Origin: a virus
Length of the DNA: 29,445 bases
Virus record (IMG/VR): IMGVR_UViG_3300032296_000933
Span: 1-29,445 of that record
Strand: one strand, 5' to 3'
Positions 15,516-20,558 of the stretch are shown here, in pieces. The notes under the pieces were generated by a model. The model saw only the letters and a program-made list of their open reading frames with translations, was not told where the DNA came from and made no database searches. Both the position numbers and the translations under genes were made by a program. Each line of letters opens with the position of its first letter. Positions within the stretch are counted from its first letter, which is position 1.

Positions 15516-15607
15516 CAGTCAGGACAGGACTCGAACCTGTACGCAAGGATCAACGTGTAGCCTTGCTCTCTTATTCGTTATAGCGTCTACCATTCCGCCA
15601 CCTGACT
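15516..15607 (-). tRNA. Class II tRNA-like gene (Leu/Ser-like), anticodon arm not foldable
   Basis: Read on the minus strand there is a 7-bp acceptor stem AGTCAGG/CCTGACT and then TG. The D arm GCG/CGC has a GGTAGA loop. A long variable arm GCAAGG/CCTTGC follows, with a T arm ACAGG-TTCGAGT-CCTGT and discriminator G. This is the layout of leucine or serine tRNAs; the D-arm sequence is most like tRNA-Leu. No CCA is encoded. The 17 bases that should form the anticodon arm do not pair as a 5-bp stem with T at position 33, so no anticodon can be assigned. It may be a degenerate, edited or non-decoding tRNA. Confidence 0.6.
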
Positions 15608-15613
15608 AAAAAC

Positions 15614-15655
15614 GCTCACCCTATGCGCCCTGTTCTAATGGGAAGGGGGATGAGC
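15614..15655 (-). terminator. Second hairpin just upstream of the tRNA-like gene
   Basis: On the minus strand GCTCA-T-CCC pairs with GGG-TGAGC, leaving a single bulged T, and is followed by GTTTTT. The loop contains a further CCC/GGG pair. It lies between the T9 terminator and the tRNA-like gene, so it is either a second terminator in tandem or a processing signal in the tRNA leader. Confidence 0.5.
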
Positions 15656-15658
15656 AAT

Positions 15659-15733
15659 AAAAAAAAACTCCCCCAATCGTATTAACTTGTTGAGGGTTAT
15701 AACGAAAGGGGGAAAACGTGTAACCACTCAACA
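15659..15733 (-). ncRNA. Compact structured RNA / intrinsic terminator with pseudoknot potential
   Basis: On the minus strand CCCCC (15712-15708) pairs with GGGGG (15674-15670). Above it is a 2x2 A/T internal loop, then CGT-x-x-type pairing of 15705-15702 with 15680-15677, then a five-pair upper stem. Nine Ts (15667-15659) follow directly. The apical loop CTCAACA (15694-15688) is perfectly complementary to TGTTGAG at the 5' side (15733-15727), so a seven-pair pseudoknot or alternative fold is possible. This looks like a 70-75-nt RNA or an attenuator controlling readthrough into the tRNA-like gene and the structural operon. No known riboswitch class was recognised. Confidence 0.6.
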
Positions 15734-15736
15734 CTA

Positions 15737-15744
15737 CAAAGATA
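15737..15744 (-). promoter_or_regulatory. Promoter -7 box upstream of the structured RNA
   Basis: TATCTTTG on the minus strand fits the Bacteroidota -7 consensus TAnnTTTG. There is no TTG at the expected 19-21 base distance, so the promoter may be weak or use a different -33 contact, for example through the phage sigma factor. A transcript from it would begin near 15730 and end in the T9 run. Confidence 0.4.
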
Positions 15745-15773
15745 GTTAATCAGTTAAATGGTTGCCTTGTTAA

Positions 15774-15971
15774 TTACTCATTAGTTTTGAACAATTCAAT
15801 AATTGTCATTGCAAGCACTACTGGCCAACAAATAGCGGTAAAGATTACTCCCAAAATATTTTCACGAGTAAAAGGTAGGGAGTGGTACCGGATTATTACC
15901 AACATCAAGCCAGTAAGTAATAAGGCGATCAGTGAATGCCACATAAAAAAAGAAGCTACAAGGTTGCTCAT
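15774..15971 (-). CDS. Small two-helix membrane protein
   Basis: 65 residues from the ATG at 15971; a GTG at 15974 overlapping the upstream TAG is the alternative. Two hydrophobic helices are clear (LIALLLTGLMLVIIRY and ILGVIFTAICWPVVLAMTII), with a short charged tail. It lies two bases after the Cys-rich gene and is the last gene before the structured non-coding block. No family is recognised. Confidence 0.65.
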   Translation of the reverse strand: MSNLVASFFMWHSLIALLLTGLMLVIIRYHSLPFTRENILGVIFTAICWPVVLAMTIIELFKTNE

Positions 15972-15973
15972 CA

Positions 15974-16462
15974 CTATTGAGATTTAGATTTTCTTCCACG
16001 TTTTTTCTTTTTGGGTTGCTCCTCCTCCATAAGTAGCACCTCCTCACTTTTTAGTTGGTTGTGAAGGTCATCCACCATCTTTTTAACGCAAGGTATACAA
16101 CTACTCACCTTGCCTTTGCTACCCTTCATCATCTCATCGAATTCAGCTAACAACCTTCTTTGTGGATCAGTTAGCACATTGGTTGCCTTAACGGACTCCA
16201 CAAGTTCCTTTGCTTGTGCTTTCTTTTCAGCATCCACAACAACTGGCCATCTTCCACCTGGACAATCTTGGAATGTCATCTTTGTCTTTAAGTCAAGAAA
16301 ACACCCACAAGGTTTGAAGGTCACACCATCCAAAGTTACAGGTGTAGCGAATGGATTAAGTTTATTTAATGGAGTGCCACAAGTTCGGGTTGTCGAATTG
16401 TAGACCGGACATTCTCGGCAAATAGCCATCCGTATATTGGCCATTTCAATTATCTTATTCAT
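15974..16462 (-). CDS. Cysteine-rich, probably zinc-binding phage protein
   Basis: 162 residues. The N-terminal half has several cysteines in zinc-ribbon-like spacing: CRECPVYNSTTRTCGTPLN, then KPCGCFLD and DCPGGRW, with a further CIPC near residue 120. The C-terminus is strongly basic (PKKKKRGRKSKS), suggesting nucleic acid binding. From memory, proteins with CxxCPxY...CG, a CGCxLxxK segment and CPxxxW recur in Bacteroidota phages without a known function. It overlaps the sigma-like gene by four bases. A role in transcription control alongside the sigma-like factor is inference. Confidence 0.7.
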   Translation of the reverse strand: MNKIIEMANIRMAICRECPVYNSTTRTCGTPLNKLNPFATPVTLDGVTFKPCGCFLDLKTKMTFQDCPGGRWPVVVDAEKKAQAKELVESVKATNVLTDPQRRLLAEFDEMMKGSKGKVSSCIPCVKKMVDDLHNQLKSEEVLLMEEEQPKKKKRGRKSKSQ

Positions 16463-16941
16463 ATCACTATTGCTTTTTTTATTTCGTTTTTAGCGTATTT
16501 AACAGCGTTGTAAAGCACTTTCTTTGGTATTCCTGTATCAATGCTCAAATCATTATATGAAAAGTCATTTAAGGCATATAAATAAAAGACCTCACGTTCA
16601 AAGAAAGGAAGTCTACTTATCAAAATATCTAATTGCTCATTGGTGATTCGGTCACCTAACCACACGGTCACACTCTCATAGTCACGCAATTGTGATTCAG
16701 TAGGCTCATCACTCATTTGATTAAACTTGCGAATGGTGTTGTGGTAGTGGGAACGATTCGACCAGTGTGCAATCTTTAATGCGTGGTTGATGTAATGCTC
16801 ACTATTCCTTATCTCATTTCCGTTTTCGAATATGCAAAGTAAAGTATCGTGCAGAAGGTCATCCGCTTCGTACACGTTACCGCTACAAAGATTAATGGCT
16901 AACCGCCTATGTTGGTCATATTGCGTTTTTGAAATATGCAT
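16459..16941 (-). CDS. RNA polymerase sigma-70 family factor (phage-encoded)
   Basis: 160 residues with the two-domain layout of a small ECF-like sigma factor. The region-2-like part is residues 8-45 (AINLCSGNVYEADDLLHDTL; the ADDLLHDT element is the usual -10-binding core start). The region-4-like part is residues 104-158 (ILISRLPFFEREVFYLYALN, then FSYNDLSIDTGIPKKVLYNA as the helix-turn-helix). It would redirect host RNA polymerase to phage promoters, most likely late ones. It overlaps the nuclease gene by 26 bases and the Cys-rich gene by four. No anti-sigma is seen. Confidence 0.8.
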   Translation of the reverse strand: MHISKTQYDQHRRLAINLCSGNVYEADDLLHDTLLCIFENGNEIRNSEHYINHALKIAHWSNRSHYHNTIRKFNQMSDEPTESQLRDYESVTVWLGDRITNEQLDILISRLPFFEREVFYLYALNDFSYNDLSIDTGIPKKVLYNAVKYAKNEIKKAIVI

Positions 16942-17311
16942 CTATCAATTTAATGGCATCTTCCGAGCCTTTTACATAAGTAGCATAATACCCACGTTTG
17001 TTCAGTTGTTTAATCCATTCCTTCTGTTCCTTGCTCACCATACCTTTGTCAGTCTTGACCTCAATGAATAATCCGTGATATTTATCATTGGGTTCGCATA
17101 TTTGGAGATCAGGAAACCCCTTGACATATCCAGTCATTTTCATCTTGATTGCCTGTTTCATTGATGTGAACATACCGCCCGCAGATGCGCAATACAAGGC
17201 ATTGGGGTACTGCATTTTAATGTATTGAACAATGGCAACCTGCACACCAGCTTCACCTGCCAATGGTTTTTTAGCGCGTGGCTTCATTGATTGGATTATT
17301 TTCCCTTTCAT
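16916..17311 (-). CDS. VRR-NUC domain nuclease
   Basis: 131 residues, essentially one VRR-NUC domain. Visible motifs: E20 followed by a helix, GFPD with D68, then FIEVK (E84-x-K86) and Q96 in KEQKEWIKQL, the PD-(D/E)xK active-site pattern of this family. These stand-alone phage proteins are expected to cleave branched or recombination-intermediate DNA, helping to prepare DNA for packaging. It is the first gene of the leftward unit, facing the divergent early promoter region, and overlaps the sigma gene. Confidence 0.85.
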   Translation of the reverse strand: MKGKIIQSMKPRAKKPLAGEAGVQVAIVQYIKMQYPNALYCASAGGMFTSMKQAIKMKMTGYVKGFPDLQICEPNDKYHGLFIEVKTDKGMVSKEQKEWIKQLNKRGYYATYVKGSEDAIKLIDAYFKNAI

Positions 17312-17410
17312 TGGACTAAATTAAACACAATTTTAATACCAACCACAAAAAAAAATGCATCTTGAAAACCCCGTAAACATTGGAAAACTAAAAATATTTT
17401 AATTTTTTTC

Positions 17411-17440
17411 TTGACATATTAAAATTTATTTCTATATTTG
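17411..17440 (+). promoter_or_regulatory. Early promoter, exact Bacteroidota consensus
   Basis: TTG at 17411-17413, exactly 19 bases, then TATATTTG at 17433-17440. An A-rich leader of about 20-28 bases leads to the first ATG at 17468. This is the clearest promoter in the window and fits host-sigma-driven early transcription of the rightward unit. The rest of the divergent gap (17312-17410) is A/T-rich with no equally good promoter for the leftward unit; it holds an imperfect repeat CATTGGA-CTAAA near 17309 and 17379. Confidence 0.85.
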
Positions 17441-17467
17441 CCAAACAAACAACGAAACAAAAACAAA

Positions 17468-17650
17468 ATGAAAACAGCAAACAAAATCTTTTGGAATCTT
17501 AGAAAGTTTGAAGTGGAATATCTTTACACTGAGAACGGTAACTTCGCATCTATCAAAGAAGATGGAAAAGAAATCTGGAGTTTATATGCTCACACTGAAA
17601 GAACCTTAAATTCACAAGTTACCAAATGGTGCAAAGCTAATTGGTTCTAA
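17468..17650 (+). CDS. Small early protein, first gene of rightward unit
   Basis: 60 residues from the ATG at 17468; a TTG at 17438 lies inside the promoter and is rejected. The sequence MKTANKIFWNLRKFEVEYLY, then FASIKEDGKEIWSLYAHTER, is beta-rich with aromatic residues. No family is recognised. As the first gene behind a strong host-type promoter it is likely made immediately after infection and could be a host-takeover protein, which is inference from position. Confidence 0.75.
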   Translation: MKTANKIFWNLRKFEVEYLYTENGNFASIKEDGKEIWSLYAHTERTLNSQVTKWCKANWF

Positions 17651-17720
17651 AAAATAAAAAGAGGGGTGCGGCTCTTCAACGCACATCACTAAACATTAAA
17701 CAACTTAAAAACAAAACACT

Positions 17721-17915
17721 ATGTATCAAGTTTATCAAAAGAAAGACGGTGTATATAAGCACCACGAATTCCAAACATTGGAAGAGGCAAACGCATCAGT
17801 AATTAGAATCGCTGAAGCTACTGGCGCACTCATCACATACGATGAGGACCTTTGGGTAAGTTGCCAAACAGATGATGAGTCAATTGATTGTTTCATAATG
17901 CAAATCATAAAGTAA
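17721..17915 (+). CDS. Small early acidic protein
   Basis: 64 residues: MYQVYQKKDGVYKHHEFQTL, then a helix EEANASVIRIAEATGALI and an acidic end. It is preceded by a 70-base gap holding a short hairpin (GTGCG/CGCAC near 17668-17686). The TAA overlaps the next ATG (TAATG). No family is recognised. Confidence 0.7.
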   Translation: MYQVYQKKDGVYKHHEFQTLEEANASVIRIAEATGALITYDEDLWVSCQTDDESIDCFIMQIIK

Positions 17916-18151
17916 TGGGAAATCTAAGAAAACCAGTAATGATCATTGGTGACGACATCAGTGGTTTCGATAAGATGCATTGTCCTTTGGATTCATCTAT
18001 CTTCGTTTTAAACATTAACGAACGTGCAGCTTTACTCGCTATTCTTAAAATATGGAAAGATGATACAGGGCGCAGATGGTTGATGAGTCGTGAAGAATAT
18101 GATATTTTAATTGAGAAATTAAAAAAGACGATTATCTATGAAACAATTTGA
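17915..18151 (+). CDS. Small early hypothetical protein
   Basis: 78 residues from the ATG at 17915, which shares a base with the preceding TAA; an ATG at 17888 inside the previous gene is less likely. The protein reads MGNLRKPVMIIGDDISGFDK, then SSIFVLNINERAALLAILKI and a helical C-terminus. No family is recognised. It overlaps the following small gene by 14 bases. Confidence 0.7.
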   Translation: MGNLRKPVMIIGDDISGFDKMHCPLDSSIFVLNINERAALLAILKIWKDDTGRRWLMSREEYDILIEKLKKTIIYETI

Positions 18152-18311
18152 TTTAACCTACCCACGCAAGTACATCTGTGTGATGTCCTCCAGTATGCCG
18201 AATGAGCAACTTGACTTTAACGCAATTGCTCAACACATTGCGGACAGTTCACCACGCAAACCATTTGAAAGAATGGAGGCATTGTTAACTGAAAAAACCT
18301 ACAAACGATGA
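18138..18311 (+). CDS. Small early protein
   Basis: 57 residues: MKQFDLTYPRKYICVMSSSM, then FNAIAQHIADSSPRKPFERM. Its ATG lies inside the end of the preceding gene and its TGA overlaps the next ATG (ATGA), so it is embedded in the coupled chain of early genes. No family is recognised. Confidence 0.7.
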   Translation: MKQFDLTYPRKYICVMSSSMPNEQLDFNAIAQHIADSSPRKPFERMEALLTEKTYKR

Positions 18312-18646
18312 GAGATTGGAAAGAATTGGATGAGCAGGACTGCATTCAAAGGATGGATGCGCTCAATGTCAAAGGCAGTTATGGAGGTGCGACCTACATA
18401 GTTAACTCCATCAATGGCGAATTTTGGGAATGGGTTATGCCGATAGCACAGGTACACGGACACAAATTAGATAACAAGTTCGTTGTGTGGTACGATTGTC
18501 AAGACAAATTTATGCGATTGAGAGGGATCAATAAAGACAAAACCGCATCATCTTCGATGAAAATTTGGGAAGGTATAATGCCACCGCAGTTACTCGCAGT
18601 ATATAACGAATTAAAACAAGTAAAAATCAAAATCACAGATATATGA
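18308..18646 (+). CDS. Early hypothetical protein
   Basis: 112 residues. It begins MRDWKELDEQDCIQRMDALN and has a Trp/Tyr-rich central beta region (GEFWEWVMPIAQVHGHKLDN, VVWYDCQDKFMRLRGINKDK) and a C-terminal helix. It ends four bases into the SSB-like gene (ATGA overlap). No family is recognised; pairing with the SSB-like gene suggests a DNA-related role, but nothing in the sequence shows it. Confidence 0.65.
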   Translation: MRDWKELDEQDCIQRMDALNVKGSYGGATYIVNSINGEFWEWVMPIAQVHGHKLDNKFVVWYDCQDKFMRLRGINKDKTASSSMKIWEGIMPPQLLAVYNELKQVKIKITDI

Positions 18647-19098
18647 AAACAAGTAAAATCAAGTCCATTCAAAACAATGGCACATGGAAAGACCTCTTCA
18701 AATTTGAGGTCGAAATGGAAAATGGAGATGTCGGTGGATGCTTTGCTGCATCACAAGAACCTCCATTCAAAGTTGGAGATGAAAAGCAGTACGATTATAC
18801 CCAAAACGGTAGGTACTGGAATATCAAATTTGCAAAAGAGCAGAAACCTGCGTGGAATGGTGGAGGTAAGTCATTTGGAAAATCAAATGAAGATAAGTCC
18901 GCAGATATTGCACGTGCGGTAGCTTTGAAGGCAGCAGTTGACTTGCATAAAGGCGAAGGCGAACCCATCAACCAACAGATTGGGATGATATGCGCCACTG
19001 CTCAGGCATTCGAAATCTATCTTACTACCGGTGAAAATCCTTACAAGGATGCTATTCAAGATGGTAAAATGAATAACGCTGATGACCTCCCTTTTTAA
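18643..19098 (+). CDS. Single-stranded-DNA-binding-like protein with acidic DDLPF tip
   Basis: 151 residues. The N-terminal 60 or so form an OB-fold-like pattern (FKFEVEMENGDVGGCFAAS; YDYTQNGRYWNIKFAKE). Next is a Gly/Lys-rich linker, then a helical segment (IARAVALKAAVDLHKGEGEP; QQIGMICATAQAFEIYLTTG). The C-terminus is NNADDLPF, the acidic-then-Pro-Phe ending by which bacterial SSBs recruit partners. Likely role: coating single-stranded DNA during replication in the same unit as the initiator. The last two sense codons and the stop sit in a strong -1 frameshift cassette (19089-19123) that would add 21 residues after the tip. Overlaps the upstream gene by four bases. Confidence 0.65.
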   Translation: MKTSKIKSIQNNGTWKDLFKFEVEMENGDVGGCFAASQEPPFKVGDEKQYDYTQNGRYWNIKFAKEQKPAWNGGGKSFGKSNEDKSADIARAVALKAAVDLHKGEGEPINQQIGMICATAQAFEIYLTTGENPYKDAIQDGKMNNADDLPF

Positions 19099-19123
19099 GG
19101 GGGGTTATCAACTTTGATAGCCC
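19089..19123 (+). promoter_or_regulatory. -1 programmed frameshift signal: heptamer plus stem-loop
   Basis: The zero-frame codons CTC CCT TTT TAA contain C CCT TTT (19089-19095), an exact X_XXY_YYZ heptamer. Six bases later starts a nine-pair hairpin: GGGTTATCA (19102-19110), loop ACTT, TGATAGCCC (19115-19123), with one G-T pair. The spacing matches known -1 frameshift stimulators. Slippage would bypass the TAA at 19096. Confidence 0.75.
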
Positions 19124-19160
19124 GAAAGAATTAATTGATTACTTAAAAAAATTGAAATGA
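19095..19160 (+). CDS. -1 frame extension of the SSB-like protein
   Basis: After the slip the frame reads LRGVINFDSPKELIDYLKKL and a final K before TGA at 19158-19160, a 21-residue amphipathic helix-like extension. The frame has no ATG or GTG, is closed upstream by a TGA at 19083-19085, and can only be reached by frameshifting. Its TGA overlaps the ATG of the next gene at 19157 (ATGA), the same junction seen between many genes here, which supports real translation. The long form would bury the DDLPF tip. Confidence 0.65.
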   Translation, partial: LRGVINFDSPKELIDYLKKLK

Positions 19161-19384
19161 AATTTAGAACACTAATTAGAACCCACTACCCAAGTACCTA
19201 CGAATTCGCGAAGGCAATGGGAGTGACTTGGCCAACTGGCAGGAAGTACGAAACGTACCCAATCACAATGAGCATTCAGCACATTGATAAGTTATCGAAA
19301 ATGATAAACGTTGACAAATGCGAATTGATCTTATTGGCAGTAGCTGAAAATGAAAACGAACACGAACCTGTAAATTATTTGTAA
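19157..19384 (+). CDS. Small HTH-like protein
   Basis: 75 residues: MKFRTLIRTHYPSTYEFAKA, then MGVTWPTGRKYETYPITMSI and a hydrophobic C-terminal helix. The order of helix, short turn (MGVTWPTGRKYE) and second helix resembles a small phage helix-turn-helix protein related to Cro/CI-type folds, but it is short and lacks a clear recognition helix signature. It may regulate early genes or bind the replication origin. It directly follows the frameshift extension of the SSB-like gene. Confidence 0.5.
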   Translation: MKFRTLIRTHYPSTYEFAKAMGVTWPTGRKYETYPITMSIQHIDKLSKMINVDKCELILLAVAENENEHEPVNYL

Positions 19385-19385
19385 G

Positions 19386-19601
19386 ATGAAAAAGAAAAAA
19401 ACGGCGGTGCAATGGTTAGCGGAACAACTAATACCAAATGCGATGAGAATGTTTGACGCAAAAACTTGCAATGCTATTGAAAAAGCACTCCAAATGGAAA
19501 AGGAGCAGATTGAAGATGCTTATTACGAAGGAAAAGAGTATGGATTTAAAGAACAAGGAGAGCAATACTACAACGAAACATACGGAGGTCAAGATGAATA
19601 A
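19386..19601 (+). CDS. Small conserved phage protein, paralogue of the gene at 14968
   Basis: 71 residues: MKKKKTAVQWLAEQLIPNAM, then EKALQMEKEQIEDAYYEGKE and YYNETYGGQDE. The KTAVxWL opening and the ME-x-E-QI-x-x-AY centre are, from memory, widespread in Bacteroidota phages. A second, diverged copy is in the leftward unit (14968-15198). The last codons contain GGAGGT followed by the ATG of the next gene, so the ribosome-binding site of the next gene is built into its C-terminus. Confidence 0.75.
   Translation: MKKKKTAVQWLAEQLIPNAMRMFDAKTCNAIEKALQMEKEQIEDAYYEGKEYGFKEQGEQYYNETYGGQDE
19584..19599 (+). repeat. 16-bp direct repeat carrying RBS and start, first copy
   Basis: GGAGGTCAAGATGAAT, identical to 19741-19756. 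Each copy encodes the C-terminal GGQDE of the gene before and supplies the Shine-Dalgarno sequence and ATG of the gene after. The two copies flank the 54-residue zinc-ribbon gene. Confidence 0.85.
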
Positions 19602-19758
19602 AATCCTACAATTCATAAAAAAACTATATACCTATAATCATTGTGATACTTGTGGTTTTACAAAAGATTCAGTTTATGTAACAGATTTTTTTTTAGAAGC
19701 TGGTATAATACAATGTGAAAAATGCGTTTTAAAACACAAAGGAGGTCAAGATGAATGA
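19594..19758 (+). CDS. Small zinc-ribbon-like protein
   Basis: 54 residues with two C-x-x-C pairs: CDTC (residues 17-20) and CEKC (41-44), a compact zinc ribbon: MNKILQFIKKLYTYNHCDTC, then an aromatic spacer and CEKCVLKHKGGQDE. Both its start region and its end are copies of the same 16-bp repeat, so it may have entered between the flanking genes by repeat recombination. Partner or target is unknown. Confidence 0.7.
   Translation: MNKILQFIKKLYTYNHCDTCGFTKDSVYVTDFFLEAGIIQCEKCVLKHKGGQDE
19741..19756 (+). repeat. 16-bp direct repeat carrying RBS and start, second copy
   Basis: Second copy of GGAGGTCAAGATGAAT, at the end of the zinc-ribbon gene and the start of the DnaA-domain-IV-like gene (ATG at 19751). 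Confidence 0.85.
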
Positions 19759-20308
19759 GATAATACTAAACGCAATTGATTCAATCGAAAAACAACTTGC
19801 ACACCTGCGTGAGTTGGTGGTTAACCAACCAGAAGAAATGAAATCAATTCAAGAAACAAAAGTTATTGATGACATTATCAGCGATGCGTGTCTTAATTTG
19901 ATGAATGTCAAATACAGTGAGATTCAAAGTCGCACACGCAGGAGGGATGTAGTGGATGCACGTGCTATCGTTATTGCCTTCAACTATTTCACGAATAACA
20001 AAAAGACCTTGCGTGACATTGGTGCGCCTGTTGGAGTTGATCACTCAACCGTACTCCATTCAATCAAAAAATTCTGTGACCTTTACAAGATAGATGGTCA
20101 ATGGAGATTCATAGTGAATGATTTTTTTGAGGCATTCGAAAATAATGGTTATAATTGCACAACAACTAAACAATACTTAACAGATGGACATCAATACTTT
20201 AATATGCGAGGTACTCTCACTAAAAGAGAGAGTGAGCCAGTTGGAAAGTCAGTTGAACAACCAACAAATAAAATCGAAAGGATGTCTTTTCACTGCGCCA
20301 TCTCTTGA
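19751..20308 (+). CDS. DnaA domain IV-like replication initiator
   Basis: 185 residues. Residues 38-110 match the DNA-binding domain IV of DnaA: SDACLNLMNVKYSEIQSRTR, then RRDVVDARAIVIAFNYF and the signature GVDHSTVLHSIKKF (DHSTV at 97-101). The ATPase domain of DnaA is absent, so this is a stand-alone DNA-binding module that probably marks the phage origin. The N-terminus is a helical region that could oligomerise or bind partners. The last 40 or so residues overlap the following gene by 125 bases and look less protein-like, so the true functional end may be earlier. No DnaA-box cluster was located by eye. Confidence 0.75.
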   Translation: MNEIILNAIDSIEKQLAHLRELVVNQPEEMKSIQETKVIDDIISDACLNLMNVKYSEIQSRTRRRDVVDARAIVIAFNYFTNNKKTLRDIGAPVGVDHSTVLHSIKKFCDLYKIDGQWRFIVNDFFEAFENNGYNCTTTKQYLTDGHQYFNMRGTLTKRESEPVGKSVEQPTNKIERMSFHCAIS

Positions 20309-20558
20309 AGAAGTCGCTGACTATTTCCTTGAAAGGATGCCCAATAGCAACTCCGAAGATGCCCTTCATTTTGCGGATGTCTTTATCAGCCATTACACCA
20401 ATACCGGTTGGAAGTATGGTAAAAACAAAATGAAAGACTGGAAGGCAGCAGTGAGATCCGCTTGGGATTTAAGTAAATTTGTAACAACTAAAAATCAACA
20501 CAATGACACAATTGGTCGTATACAACGAAACAGCCTACACGAGTGGGTTAACGCATAA
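20184..20558 (+). CDS. Replication-associated protein, WKxGKNKMKDWKAAV family
   Basis: 124 residues. The N-terminal 35 are a coiled coil (LSLKERVSQLESQLNNQ). After TAPSLEEVADYFLERMPN comes a conserved block HYTNTGWKYGKNKMKDWKAA and then VRSAW. From memory the WKxGKNKMKDWKAAVRxW block is found at the C-terminus of replisome-organiser-type proteins of many phages, so this protein may be a fragment of such a protein acting with the DnaA-like gene. The start at 20184 is within the previous gene (125-base overlap); its end overlaps the next gene by 56 bases. Confidence 0.65.
   Translation: MDINTLICEVLSLKERVSQLESQLNNQQIKSKGCLFTAPSLEEVADYFLERMPNSNSEDALHFADVFISHYTNTGWKYGKNKMKDWKAAVRSAWDLSKFVTTKNQHNDTIGRIQRNSLHEWVNA

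Noticed and set aside
17309-17395. Operator pair from the imperfect repeat CATTGGA-CTAAA in the divergent gap
   Set aside because: Only two imperfect copies in an A/T-rich stretch, one overlapping a start codon; too weak to call as an operator.
17438-17467. TTG start of the first early gene at 17438
   Set aside because: The TTG is part of the promoter -7 box (17433-17440); a transcript starting downstream would not contain it. The ATG at 17468 is used.
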